Source: Flavobacteriaceae bacterium UBA3159 (GTDB lineage: Bacteria > Bacteroidota > Bacteroidia > Flavobacteriales > Flavobacteriaceae). From it: a stretch of DNA of 64,000 bases. The stretch covers positions 26,434 to 90,433 of the forward strand of contig DEYL01000054.1 in the NCBI GenBank assembly GCA_002364535.1, read 5' to 3'. Under the pieces are notes generated by a model. It searched no databases. It was given only the letters and a program-made list of their open reading frames with translations, and was not told the origin of the DNA. The number at the start of each line of letters is the position of its first letter. Positions within the stretch are counted from its first letter, which is position 1. Shown here in pieces: positions 27,486 to 36,344 of this stretch. The position numbers and the translations under genes were made by a program.

Positions 27486-29108
27486 ATGATTAGGGCTTTT
27501 ACTTTAATAATAATCCTAAGCGTCGTAATGAATTCATGCGAAGGACAACCCAAAACTACCGAAGCGGAATATGCTTCGGTAGTTTTTGTAAACGATACAG
27601 CAAACCAAAAAGTTGACGTACAACTTAATGGTACGCTATTTACCAGTTACCATTATCAAGCTTCACTTCCCAAACCCGTTCTTTTTCCTTTGGTTACCGC
27701 CAGTGGCAAAACACTCACAAGAGGTTTCCCTATTGACCCTCAACCGGGAGAACGTGTTGACCACCCCCATCATATGGGTCATTGGTTTAACTATGGAGAC
27801 GTTAATGGATTGGACTTCTGGAACAACTCTAATGCCATTCCAAAAGAAAAATTAGAAGACTACGGTAAGATTGTACACAGCGAAATTGTTAAAATAAATC
27901 AAGAACAAGGCAGTCTTACTACTAAAAGTAGTTGGCAAAGTACTGCAGGTGAATCCATGCTGGATGAAACTACCGTTTTTGAATTCTCGCAAGAGGGCAA
28001 TACCAGAATTATTGATAGGTACACCACACTTACCGCACTTCAAGACATTTCATTTAAAGACAATAAAGAAGGAGTTTTTGGCGTTCGTGTAACCCGTGCT
28101 ATGGAATTACCCGCCAAAAAACCAGCAATTTTTGTCGATGCACAAGGCAATCCGACAGAAGTAAAGGTATTGGACAATACTGGTGTTAACGGGAACTACC
28201 TCAGCAGTGAAGGATTGGAAGGAAATGACGTTTGGGGAACCCGGGCCGAATGGGTAAAACTCTACAGCACAATAAAGGAAGAACCCGTTTCCATCACCAT
28301 CATGGACAACCCCAATAATGTGGGCTATCCCACCTATTGGCATGCCAGAGACTACGGTCTTTTTTCGGCCAACCCCTTAGGTCAAGAAGTTTTTTCAAAA
28401 GGGAAAGAAGCTCTGAATTTTTCTTTACAAAATGGAGAGTCAGTAACGTTTCATTATAGAATGTTGGTACATAACGGATCAATTCTTGATCCAAAAGACA
28501 TTAGTAAATTTTCGTTAGTTGATAATAAATATAAGACCTATTTCGACGGATCAGATCTTTCTCAATGGGTTATAAAAACTAGAAGAGGAGAGGCTGATGG
28601 TGTTATTGTAAAGGAAATTGATCTGAATGACAACATATGGTGGTCTGTTGAAGATAATCTTTTGAAAGTAAAAAATGGCCCAGATGAAATGGGCTCAACA
28701 CTGTGGACCAAGAATTCGTTCGAAAACTTTAGAGTTCGTCTTAATTTTAAATTCATCGAAGGTAATATAGACTCTGGAATTTTTATGAGAGGAAGTGACC
28801 ATTTAAATCCTCAAATTCAAATAGGCGTATCAGGTTCATTAAAAAGAGATATGACTTGTTCTCCCTACATTCCAAAAAAAGGGTATCCCAAAGAAGCTAC
28901 TAAAGTTAAATCACTCCTCAAAATGAACGACTGGAATAACATGGTTGCTGAAGCTATAGGTGACCGCTACAGAGTATGGTTAAATGGGGAACAAGTGATG
29001 GATTACAGTATGGAAGATGCAAATCTTAGTGGCCCCGTTGGTATCCAGCTTCATAGCGGAAGAGAGATGGAAATCTGGTATAAATCAATCGATATTGCCA
29101 GTTTCTAA
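27486..29108 (+). CDS. DUF6807 (PmoA-like) - DUF1080 fusion lipoprotein
   Basis: A 540-residue lipoprotein (MNSC, Cys18) nine bases after the oxidoreductase gene. Residues about 30-345 form a DUF6807 domain (PF14100, annotated in databases as methane oxygenase PmoA, a misleading name) with VDHPHHMGHWFNYGDVNG and the YWHARDYGLFSANP block. Residues about 350-540 form a DUF1080 domain (YFDGSDLSQW, IDSGIFMRG, VGIQLHSG). Together with the upstream exported oxidoreductase this suggests oxidation followed by cleavage of a 3-keto-glycoside in the periplasm. A perfect terminator-like hairpin lies in codons 23-34. Domain calls are good; the reaction is inferred. Confidence 0.85.
   Translation: MIRAFTLIIILSVVMNSCEGQPKTTEAEYASVVFVNDTANQKVDVQLNGTLFTSYHYQASLPKPVLFPLVTASGKTLTRGFPIDPQPGERVDHPHHMGHWFNYGDVNGLDFWNNSNAIPKEKLEDYGKIVHSEIVKINQEQGSLTTKSSWQSTAGESMLDETTVFEFSQEGNTRIIDRYTTLTALQDISFKDNKEGVFGVRVTRAMELPAKKPAIFVDAQGNPTEVKVLDNTGVNGNYLSSEGLEGNDVWGTRAEWVKLYSTIKEEPVSITIMDNPNNVGYPTYWHARDYGLFSANPLGQEVFSKGKEALNFSLQNGESVTFHYRMLVHNGSILDPKDISKFSLVDNKYKTYFDGSDLSQWVIKTRRGEADGVIVKEIDLNDNIWWSVEDNLLKVKNGPDEMGSTLWTKNSFENFRVRLNFKFIEGNIDSGIFMRGSDHLNPQIQIGVSGSLKRDMTCSPYIPKKGYPKEATKVKSLLKMNDWNNMVAEAIGDRYRVWLNGEQVMDYSMEDANLSGPVGIQLHSGREMEIWYKSIDIASF
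27552..27586 (+). other. Perfect intragenic hairpin followed by Ts, possible attenuator
   Basis: Arms of 14 bp (27552-27565 and 27573-27586) pair perfectly around a 7-base loop, the right arm running into five Ts (27583-27587). This is a textbook intrinsic terminator shape, but it lies within the DUF6807-DUF1080 gene, in the flexible linker just after the lipoprotein Cys (codons 23-34). If active when untranslated it would make expression of this gene depend on translation or on antitermination. Confidence 0.55.
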
Positions 29109-29121
29109 AGTTATCTTATAT

Positions 29122-29169
29122 AAATAAAACCGCTATCGAGTTTAACAATTTCGTTGGCGGTTTATTTTA
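29122..29169 (+). terminator. Probable intrinsic terminator of the Gfo/Idh operon
   Basis: Inverted repeat AATAAAACCGC ... GCGGTTTATT (one bulged A) followed by TTTATA, 14 bp after the stop of the DUF6807-DUF1080 gene. The stem is imperfect and the loop long, so confidence is moderate. Confidence 0.6.
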
Positions 29170-29196
29170 TATACTACTTAAACAAACACTTATATT

Positions 29197-30519
29197 ATGT
29201 TAAATAAAAAAATTTTCGTTGGTATTTTTCTTTTCTCAGTTTTACTGAGTAACTCACAGACTACAAAAACAGAAATCAATGAAATAGTTAAAGAGTGGGC
29301 GTCACCAACAAAATTTCCAGACCATGTTGTTTTAAGTGCAACTGAAGATCCCTCAAGATCAGTTGGAGTTAATTGGAGGACTGAAGCCAGTAATGAAATA
29401 GGTTATGTTGAGCTTGCAGTTGCTGGACCTGGACCCTACTTTAAAAAAAATAGCAAAAAATATAAAGCAGAAAGAACTGTAGTAGATTCTGAGCAAGCAT
29501 ACAAAGATGGATTCAAAGCTTCATATTTTGAAGTTCAAATCGATCAATTAGCACCTAATACTCTTTATGCTTACAGAGTTGGTAATTATCATTTTAAAAG
29601 TGAATGGCATCATTTTAAAACTGCTAATAACCAGCCGACTCCAATTTCTTTTTTATATGTAGGAGATGCTCAAAATTATATTTTAGAATTATGGTCCAGA
29701 GTAATTAGGAATGCATACAAAACAGCTCCTAATGCTGATTTTTTTATCCATGCAGGTGATTTAGTTGATGATGGTCATGAGGAGATTGATTGGAATGAAT
29801 GGTTTGCGGCTGGAAGCTTTATTCATAGCGAAATACCAGCTATTGCAGTCCCAGGAAATCATGAGTATCGCTATCTTGATGGAAGTTTATTTTCACAGAA
29901 TGAAGTACTTTCTGTTCAATGGAATGCTCAATTCGGTTTTCCTAAAAATGGTCCAAAAGGATTGGAAAAAACCTGTTATTATGTAGATTATCCAGATTTA
30001 AAAATAATAGCTCTTAATAGTAATATTGATATAAAACGTCAAGCTAAATGGCTGAAGGATGTTTTAAAGAGTAATGATAAAAAATGGGTAGTAGTTACTT
30101 ATCATCATCCTGTATTTTCTGCATCTACAGGTAGAGATAACTCAGAACTAAGATTACTGTGGCAGCCTATTTTTGAGGAATATAATGTTGATCTGGCCCT
30201 TCAAGGCCATGACCATACCTATGCTAGGGGTGCTATTTATGAGAAACCCATCGTCGTTAAAAATGATGTTAAGAATCAAAACATTATAGGACCAGTATAT
30301 GTAGTATCTGTTAGTGGAGGTAAAATGTACTCTGTCAATAAAACAGGTTGGGATGAATTTGGAGCAACTCAAGGTAAAACTGGAGAACGCATCCAATTAT
30401 TCCAACACATTTCTATTGACGGAGACCGATTGATATATCGATCTTTTACTGCTACAGGGGAATTATTTGACCGTTTTGGAATATTAAAGCAAAATGGAAA
30501 AAACAAATACTTTGATTAA
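29197..30519 (+). CDS. Purple acid phosphatase-like metallophosphoesterase, secreted
   Basis: A 440-residue protein with a signal peptide ending LSNSQ. Residues about 38-142 form the N-terminal fibronectin-III-like purple acid phosphatase domain (VNWRTE, LAPNTLYAYRVG), and about 148-420 a calcineurin-like metallophosphatase domain. All five metal-ligand blocks are visible: GDAQ (near 156), GDLVDDG (near 190), GNHEY (near 225), HHP (near 304) and GHDHTY (near 337). It would remove phosphate from an ester in the periplasm or outside. Its place among glycan-degrading genes may mean a phosphorylated substrate or simply phosphate scavenging. Confidence 0.88.
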   Translation: MLNKKIFVGIFLFSVLLSNSQTTKTEINEIVKEWASPTKFPDHVVLSATEDPSRSVGVNWRTEASNEIGYVELAVAGPGPYFKKNSKKYKAERTVVDSEQAYKDGFKASYFEVQIDQLAPNTLYAYRVGNYHFKSEWHHFKTANNQPTPISFLYVGDAQNYILELWSRVIRNAYKTAPNADFFIHAGDLVDDGHEEIDWNEWFAAGSFIHSEIPAIAVPGNHEYRYLDGSLFSQNEVLSVQWNAQFGFPKNGPKGLEKTCYYVDYPDLKIIALNSNIDIKRQAKWLKDVLKSNDKKWVVVTYHHPVFSASTGRDNSELRLLWQPIFEEYNVDLALQGHDHTYARGAIYEKPIVVKNDVKNQNIIGPVYVVSVSGGKMYSVNKTGWDEFGATQGKTGERIQLFQHISIDGDRLIYRSFTATGELFDRFGILKQNGKNKYFD

Positions 30520-30564
30520 GAAGTAACAAAAATCCTACAGAATCATAAAAGCATTATTTCTAAA

Positions 30565-31353
30565 ATGAAAATAAAATTAAAAAACGTTGGAAAGTGCTTT
30601 TTGAATTATACAATTTTAATTTTGGGTTTTCAGATTAATGCCCAATCAATAAAAGAACAGCCTAAAGAAATTATTTTACTAATAGGTCAATCAAATATGG
30701 CAGGGCGAGCCGAAATGATTAAGCAAGACTACCAAGTCGTTAAAAATGCTTTTCTGTTCGACAGTCTTAATCGATGGGTTCCACTAAAAAGTCCCCTAAA
30801 CATTCACTCTTCGATTAGAAAAGAGGCCAGTATACAAAGATTCAATTTGGGGCATTCTTTCGCCAAGGAAGTAATTGCTGATGGCAACATCAACCCCCTG
30901 GGATTGGTGGTCAATGCCAAAGGGGGTACCAAAATCGATCAATGGATTCCCGGAACCCATTTCTTTAAGGAAGCCCTTAGAAGAGGCAAATCTGCAATTG
31001 GTGATCAGGGAAAGATCATTGCTACCTTTTGGCTTCAGGGAGAAGGCAATCTAGGGGATAAAGATCCAAAATTTGCCATCTACTTCAAAAAACTCAAATC
31101 TATAATTTACACTTTGAGAAAGGAGTTTAATAATGAAAAAATGATATTCATTGCCTCTGAACTAAATAAAAACCGGCCTGAAAATGAAGATTTTAAAAAA
31201 ATGCTAGACAGACTCAATACCGAAATCCCCCATGGAGCATCGGTAAAGTCTGCCGGAACCTCAACATATGACGGTACGCATTACGACCATAAAAGTCTTG
31301 AGGTTTTGGGTAAAAGGTTTGCCATTAAGTTTAAAGAATTGTATAAAAAATAA
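30565..31353 (+). CDS. SASA-family (sialate O-acetylesterase-like) carbohydrate esterase
   Basis: A 262-residue protein with a signal ending NAQS. The nucleophile block is ILLIGQSNMAGRAEM near residue 37; the GGT block (VVNAKGGTKIDQW), the WLQGEGN block and the DGTHYDHKS block with catalytic Asp and His follow. These define the SASA/DUF303 (PF03629) esterase family, which includes CE6 acetylxylan esterases. It would remove acetyl groups from glycan fragments. It ends 12 bp before the GH78-like gene, so the two are probably co-transcribed. Confidence 0.85.
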   Translation: MKIKLKNVGKCFLNYTILILGFQINAQSIKEQPKEIILLIGQSNMAGRAEMIKQDYQVVKNAFLFDSLNRWVPLKSPLNIHSSIRKEASIQRFNLGHSFAKEVIADGNINPLGLVVNAKGGTKIDQWIPGTHFFKEALRRGKSAIGDQGKIIATFWLQGEGNLGDKDPKFAIYFKKLKSIIYTLRKEFNNEKMIFIASELNKNRPENEDFKKMLDRLNTEIPHGASVKSAGTSTYDGTHYDHKSLEVLGKRFAIKFKELYKK

Positions 31354-31365
31354 AAATTAAATACA

Positions 31366-33678
31366 TTGAAATTCAAAACATTCTACTACCTATTAATTTC
31401 ATTCATTGCAATGCTCTTTCTGGGCTGTGGAGAAGAAAATATTCTACCCAAAGGTTTGAGAACCGATTTGATGCGTAATTCAGATTATGTAGGACTTAAT
31501 GGAAAAAAACAATCCCTTATACTCCAAAACGATGTATTGACCAAGGGGCGGTACGAAATTGCAAAAGTTCAATCTGAAAACCCACTCTTTAATTGGATTC
31601 TGGACGATAGATCTCAAAACACCATCGCATATCAGATCTTGTTAAGCAGCAATCGAGCTGGATTAAAACAAAACAAAGGCGATCACTGGGACAGTGGCAA
31701 AATATACAGCCACCAATCCTCAACCATATACAAAGGCAATCCACTTCAAAAAAACAAGGTCTATTACTGGAAAGTCCGGTATTGGGAAAATGAGGATCAA
31801 AGTTCTGGCTATTCAGAACCTCAAGCATTTGTGATCGACCCCAATGCATCGCCTGAAAAATTTTCACAAGAACCACTGGTCGCTTCAGACGAATTTCCGG
31901 AGCTCACCAAAAAAATAGATGGAAGCTATTTTCTTGATTTTAGAAAAGCTGCTTTTGCTAAACTTAAAATCGAATTGAATTCATCAAAGGAAGATTCAAT
32001 TCTGGTAAGTGTAGGTGAGATGAAACAAAAAAACGTTTTATCGATTGATGCTCAAGCAGGAAGGAACATCAGATACCATCAAACCCACTTAAAATTAAAA
32101 CCGGGAACACACTGGTATGAAATCCCTTGGCCGGTAAACAAGAAAAGGGCCAGTAACCGTTTTATGATAAAAATGCCGGACTATATCGGAGAGGTTTACC
32201 CTTTCCGATTTGTCGAGGTTAAAGGTTATGGCGGCGATTTAAAAGCCCCTCAAGCTATCAGGACGGTGATCAATTATACTTTTGAGGAATCTGCCTCATC
32301 TTTTATTTCAAGTGACAAAGTTTTAAACCAAGTTTGGGATTTTTGTAAATATTCTATGAAAGCTACCAGTTTCTGTGGCTATTATGTAGATGGAGACAGA
32401 GAGCGAATCCCTTATGAAGCCGATGCTTTTATCAATCAACTTTCTCACTATGCTGTAGACGCTGAGTATGGCATTGCCAGGGGCAGTATGAAGCACTTGT
32501 TATTCAATCCTACATGGCCCACCGAATGGACCCTTTATAATATTCTGATGGCCTGGTATGATTATCTCTATACCGGAGACAATCGCTTCATTGAAAAATA
32601 TTATGAGGAATTAAAAATCAAAACACTGATGGACTTGTCGGATGAGACAGGTCTTATAAGCACTTTGACAGGTAAACAAACGGAAGCCTTTTTTGAAAAA
32701 TTACACAAAAATCATTGGGGAAAAAACAACAACCTAAGAGACATTGTCGACTGGCCTCAGGCGCAGCCTCCCGGTGGTTATGAGAATCTAAAGCATTTTA
32801 CAGGAACAGAAAAAGAACATCCGGGAGAAAACGATGGTTATGTTTATCAAACCTACAATGCAGTGGTCAATGCCTTGTATTATGGGGCTTTGAAAATAAT
32901 GGAAGAAATTGCCCTTGATCTAGATCAAAAGGAGGATCTAAGCTTATTTCAAACACGCAGTGAAAAATTCAAAAAAGCATATCTGGAAACCTTTCAGGAT
33001 AAAAACAATGGTTTGATCAATGATGGGGAAGATACAGACCACAAATCTCAACACGCCAATATGTTTGCACTGACTTTTGGACTGATCCCGCAAAAGGACA
33101 TAGAAAATGTAGTGACTTATGTAGCGCAAAAAAACATGTCCTGTAGCGTCTATGGATCACAAATTTTACTGGAGGGGCTTTTTGATTATGGCGGTGCGGA
33201 TCATGCCATAGGCCTTATGGCCGCAAAAACAGAAAGAAGCTGGTACAACATGATCCGATATGGATCAACCATCACCATGGAGGCATGGGACAAAAGGTAT
33301 AAACCCAATTTGGATTTGAACCACGCCTGGGGCGGTGCACCTGCCAATATTATTGTCAGAAAGATGATGGGAGTAGCCCCCCTGACCACTGGAGCGCAAA
33401 AAATTAAAATACACCCCAAAATAGGCACCCTTGAATTCGCAATCCTAAAAACCAGTTTTATCACAGGAACAGTCGAGCTTGAGTGTCGTCAAACCGACAA
33501 CACTTTTGCGATGAATGTCAACCTACCGGGAGGGGTTACAGGAGACCTGATGATTCCTGCTTTGAAAGGTGATAAAAAGCTGTATATCAACGGCCAAACT
33601 ACGCAAAAAAAGGCTGAGAAAGGATATTTTCATCTAAAAGATTTTCCTGCCGGAAAAACATCTTTTGCGGTTAAATAA
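31366..33678 (+). CDS. GH78-like alpha-L-rhamnosidase lipoprotein, TTG start
   Basis: A 770-residue protein. TTG at 31366 is the only start that yields a full lipoprotein signal (LFLGC, Cys21), and is 12 bp after the esterase gene. An N-terminal fibronectin-like domain (about 60-155, with WDSGKI and YYWKVRYW) and beta domains precede an (alpha/alpha)6 barrel from about residue 310, carrying the GH78-type acid block DGDRERIPYEAD near 340, the YNILMAWYDYLYTGD helix and the late AWGGAPANII block with a conserved Trp. A C-terminal beta sandwich ends the protein. Rhamnosidases of this family act on ulvan and plant glycans. Family is well supported, sugar specificity is inferred. Confidence 0.88.
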   Translation: MKFKTFYYLLISFIAMLFLGCGEENILPKGLRTDLMRNSDYVGLNGKKQSLILQNDVLTKGRYEIAKVQSENPLFNWILDDRSQNTIAYQILLSSNRAGLKQNKGDHWDSGKIYSHQSSTIYKGNPLQKNKVYYWKVRYWENEDQSSGYSEPQAFVIDPNASPEKFSQEPLVASDEFPELTKKIDGSYFLDFRKAAFAKLKIELNSSKEDSILVSVGEMKQKNVLSIDAQAGRNIRYHQTHLKLKPGTHWYEIPWPVNKKRASNRFMIKMPDYIGEVYPFRFVEVKGYGGDLKAPQAIRTVINYTFEESASSFISSDKVLNQVWDFCKYSMKATSFCGYYVDGDRERIPYEADAFINQLSHYAVDAEYGIARGSMKHLLFNPTWPTEWTLYNILMAWYDYLYTGDNRFIEKYYEELKIKTLMDLSDETGLISTLTGKQTEAFFEKLHKNHWGKNNNLRDIVDWPQAQPPGGYENLKHFTGTEKEHPGENDGYVYQTYNAVVNALYYGALKIMEEIALDLDQKEDLSLFQTRSEKFKKAYLETFQDKNNGLINDGEDTDHKSQHANMFALTFGLIPQKDIENVVTYVAQKNMSCSVYGSQILLEGLFDYGGADHAIGLMAAKTERSWYNMIRYGSTITMEAWDKRYKPNLDLNHAWGGAPANIIVRKMMGVAPLTTGAQKIKIHPKIGTLEFAILKTSFITGTVELECRQTDNTFAMNVNLPGGVTGDLMIPALKGDKKLYINGQTTQKKAEKGYFHLKDFPAGKTSFAVK

Positions 33679-33766
33679 TCAAAATAAATAATATATTTTC
33701 AAAATTTATGAAAACTTACTAACTTTGAAAAAAATCATGGTAACATAAGAATTTAATAACTGTGTT

Positions 33767-33928
33767 ATGGTGGTCAATGCATGTTACGCCAAACTTTACC
33801 AAGCATTGGATGATAATATTCTTAGACCAGACGATGGTGTGGAAGTTCAAATTTCCAGATGCCCCGAATGTGAAGGAATAATAAAGTCACCCTCTTATTT
33901 TGGTATTGAAATGGTTTGTAATAATTAA
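33767..33928 (+). CDS. Possible 53-residue Cys-containing small protein
   Basis: An ATG-to-TAA frame of 53 codons in the gap between the GH78-like gene and DUF2911. The peptide has a soluble, protein-like composition (KLYQALDDN, EVQISRCPECEGIIKS) with a CPEC motif at residues 32-35 and further Cys at 6 and 51, so it might bind a metal. An in-frame stop lies 21 bases before the ATG. It starts 88 bp after the GH78-like gene. I do not recognise a family; a conserved small gene and a chance frame are both possible. Confidence 0.4.
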   Translation: MVVNACYAKLYQALDDNILRPDDGVEVQISRCPECEGIIKSPSYFGIEMVCNN

Positions 33929-33952
33929 TCTTTTAACTTAATAAATTACCCA

Positions 33953-34483
33953 ATGAAAAAACTACTCATTATCATCCTCGTAGCATCAGCTACATTGACA
34001 CAAGCACAAGGCTTTAAAGGTTTAGACAAAAGCCCTATGGATCGTGTTTTTTATCCTGTTTCCAACAGGGTTACTGATAAGGCCGTTGTCATCACTTACA
34101 GCCGTCCTCAATTGAGAGGGAGGAATCTAGAAGATGTGGTTCAAACCTATAAAATTTGGAGAACTGGAGCAAATGAAGCCACAGAGTTCAGACTTTATAA
34201 GTCAATCAAACTGGGAGGTAAAGTTATTAAAGCAGGGACTTATACAATGTATACCTACCCTAAAGACAATTCCTCCGAGATCATCATTAATTCAGCCACA
34301 AATGTCTGGGGGGCTTACAGCTACGACCAATCAAAAGACATTGCAAGAATCGAAGTACCCGTGACAGAATCAACCGAATATCTCGAAGCTTTCTCATTCG
34401 TATTTAGTGGTGAAGGAAACAACGTAGTGCTTCACGGTGGTTGGGGAAATGCAAGGGTAGAAATTCCAATTACAATTCTCTAA
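33953..34483 (+). CDS. DUF2911 secreted protein
   Basis: A 176-residue exported protein (signal ending TQAQ) with the DUF2911 core: ITYSRPQLRGR near residue 48, the IWRTGANEATEF block near 68 and GTYTMYTYP near 95. The family is common in Bacteroidota and of unknown function. It starts 24 bp after the possible 53-residue gene and is followed by a strong terminator, so it may mark the end of the polysaccharide locus or a separate unit. A second DUF2911 gene occurs at 46672-47517. Confidence 0.88.
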   Translation: MKKLLIIILVASATLTQAQGFKGLDKSPMDRVFYPVSNRVTDKAVVITYSRPQLRGRNLEDVVQTYKIWRTGANEATEFRLYKSIKLGGKVIKAGTYTMYTYPKDNSSEIIINSATNVWGAYSYDQSKDIARIEVPVTESTEYLEAFSFVFSGEGNNVVLHGGWGNARVEIPITIL

Positions 34484-34503
34484 GCCTAACAAAAGCTTTT
34501 ATT

Positions 34504-34527
34504 AAAACCCCTTTTAGGGGTTTTTTT
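34504..34527 (+). terminator. Intrinsic terminator after DUF2911
   Basis: AAAACCCC and GGGGTTTT arms around a 5-base loop, followed by further Ts, starting 20 bp after the DUF2911 stop. Confidence 0.9.
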
Positions 34528-34593
34528 ATTCTATTAAACTTGTTATGGTCTAATAGTATTTTTAAGTAATTTAGTCAATTATTATCAAAACTT

Positions 34594-35841
34594 ATGAAAC
34601 AACTGCTGCTGGATTTTTACCAACGTTTGGGAATCAATCGAAGCATGGCCGAGGGTTTAGAGGCCATTACATTTGGCCTGATTGTTGTTTTGATGGCTTC
34701 TATTTTTTGGTTTTTCAGTAAACGTATTTTAAGGCTGATCTTTCTAAAAATCTCAAAAAGGACAAAATCGAAGTTTGACGATTTTTTAATCAAAAACAAA
34801 ATCCCGGAAACCCTCTCCTTCTTCCCCCCGCTTTTTATTCTTATTGGATTTCTTCCCCAATCTTTGATCTCCTTCCCTCTACTTGAACCGAATGTAGCAT
34901 CACTATTAGAAATATTGGGGACAATTGTTACCATCATTCTGGTAAGGCGGTTGTTAAACTCATTTAAAGATTTTTTCAAAACACTCAAAAATTTCAAAGA
35001 TAAACCCATTGACAGCTACATTCAAGTGATAATGATTTTTGTATGGTTTATTGGAATCATGTTTGTTTTCTCCATTTTGTCGGGAAAAGACATCGGTACC
35101 TTTCTGGCTACTTTGGGAGCCCTTTCCGCTGTTATCCTATTGATTTTTAAAGACTCTATCCTCGGTTTTGTTGCCAGTATTCAAGTAACAATCAATGATA
35201 CAGTAAGAATTGGAGATTGGATCACCATGAATAGCTACAATGCCGATGGGGATGTGATAGAAATCAACCTATCTACAGTAAAAGTTCAGAACTTTGACAA
35301 TACTATCACCTCTATTCCTACTTATAAACTAGTTTCAGATTCGTTTGTCAATTGGAGGGGCATGAGCGAATCTGGTGGAAGAAGAATTAAAAGGGCATTA
35401 TTGATCCGAGTATCGAGCATATTTTTTTTAGACGAACAGCACTTACAAAAGCTTTTAAAAATTGAGCGGATTGCTCCTTTTATTACACAAAGGAAAAAGG
35501 AAATCGAGGCTGAAAACAATACCCATCAGGCGGATAAATCTCTTTTACTCAATGGAAGAAACATGACCAACATAGGGCTTTTCCGAAGATATGCTTCGGC
35601 TTACCTAGAAAACCACCCAAAAATCAACAGTGATTTAACGGTAATGGTAAGGCAATTGGCACCAACCCCCGAGGGAGTTCCCCTTGAGGTGTATGCCTTT
35701 GTCAAAGACAAAGTATGGGGCAACTATGAAAGTATTATGTCCGATATATTCGATCATTTATTGGCTGCGATACCCTTCTTTGAATTGGAGTGTTTTGAGT
35801 ATACTTCCAACCCTAATTTCCCTTCAAAACAAAAGGAATAA
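34594..35841 (+). CDS. MscS-family mechanosensitive channel (YbdG-like)
   Basis: A 415-residue membrane protein with several hydrophobic helices (about residues 22-45, 68-88, 98-116, 145-162, 170-190) and the pore-lining MscS helix rich in Gly and Ala (DIGTFLATLGALSAVILLIFKD), followed by the beta domain with RIGDWITM and VQNFDNTITSIPTYKLV and a C-terminal cytoplasmic domain. Length and arrangement resemble E. coli YbdG. It should act as an osmotic-stress channel or sensor in the inner membrane. It stands as a single gene between terminators and the TerB-like gene. Confidence 0.9.
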   Translation: MKQLLLDFYQRLGINRSMAEGLEAITFGLIVVLMASIFWFFSKRILRLIFLKISKRTKSKFDDFLIKNKIPETLSFFPPLFILIGFLPQSLISFPLLEPNVASLLEILGTIVTIILVRRLLNSFKDFFKTLKNFKDKPIDSYIQVIMIFVWFIGIMFVFSILSGKDIGTFLATLGALSAVILLIFKDSILGFVASIQVTINDTVRIGDWITMNSYNADGDVIEINLSTVKVQNFDNTITSIPTYKLVSDSFVNWRGMSESGGRRIKRALLIRVSSIFFLDEQHLQKLLKIERIAPFITQRKKEIEAENNTHQADKSLLLNGRNMTNIGLFRRYASAYLENHPKINSDLTVMVRQLAPTPEGVPLEVYAFVKDKVWGNYESIMSDIFDHLLAAIPFFELECFEYTSNPNFPSKQKE

Positions 35842-35921
35842 AATTAATTTTTTATTTACGGTTATCTTTGAGATTCTCATTACTTTTAAATTCTATAATT
35901 TTAAAAAAAAATTGATTTTAT

Positions 35922-36344
35922 ATGGATTTTTCCCAGCTTTACAATCCAGGATTTAAAAACAGAAATAGAGCCCATTTTGCTGCCATTGTCAATTTGGCCC
36001 TGGCAGACGATCACATCTCTGACGAAGAAAAAAAATTTATTGATAGACTGGCCATCTATCTTGAAATTGATCCGGACATGGTCAAAAAAGTTATGGAATC
36101 TCCCGAGTTGTATAAAGCCGACCCTCCTGCCGACAAAAACTCCCGCCTAGAGAGACTATACGACTTGAGTAAAATGATTTTTGCTGATAACATTGCCGAT
36201 GACAATGAAAAAAAATTATTAAAGAAAATGGTAATTGGTTTAGGCTTTGAGGCAGAAAAGACCAATCAGGTTGTTGAAACTGCCCTTAGTATGGTGGCAA
36301 AGGGAATTGACCAAGATGATTTTGTAGAGGCCTTTAAGGTTTAA
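35922..36344 (+). CDS. TerB-like helical protein
   Basis: A 140-residue soluble helical protein resembling the TerB/DjlA-type domain: acidic metal-binding-like stretches such as LADDHISDEEKKFIDRLA (residues about 27-44) and FADNIADDNEKKLLKKM (about 86-102), two pseudo-repeats of the same pattern. TerB-like domains are linked to stress responses and membrane-associated complexes, but the role here is unknown. It ends 4 bp into the 3' end of the converging DUF6174 gene. Confidence 0.7.
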   Translation: MDFSQLYNPGFKNRNRAHFAAIVNLALADDHISDEEKKFIDRLAIYLEIDPDMVKKVMESPELYKADPPADKNSRLERLYDLSKMIFADNIADDNEKKLLKKMVIGLGFEAEKTNQVVETALSMVAKGIDQDDFVEAFKV

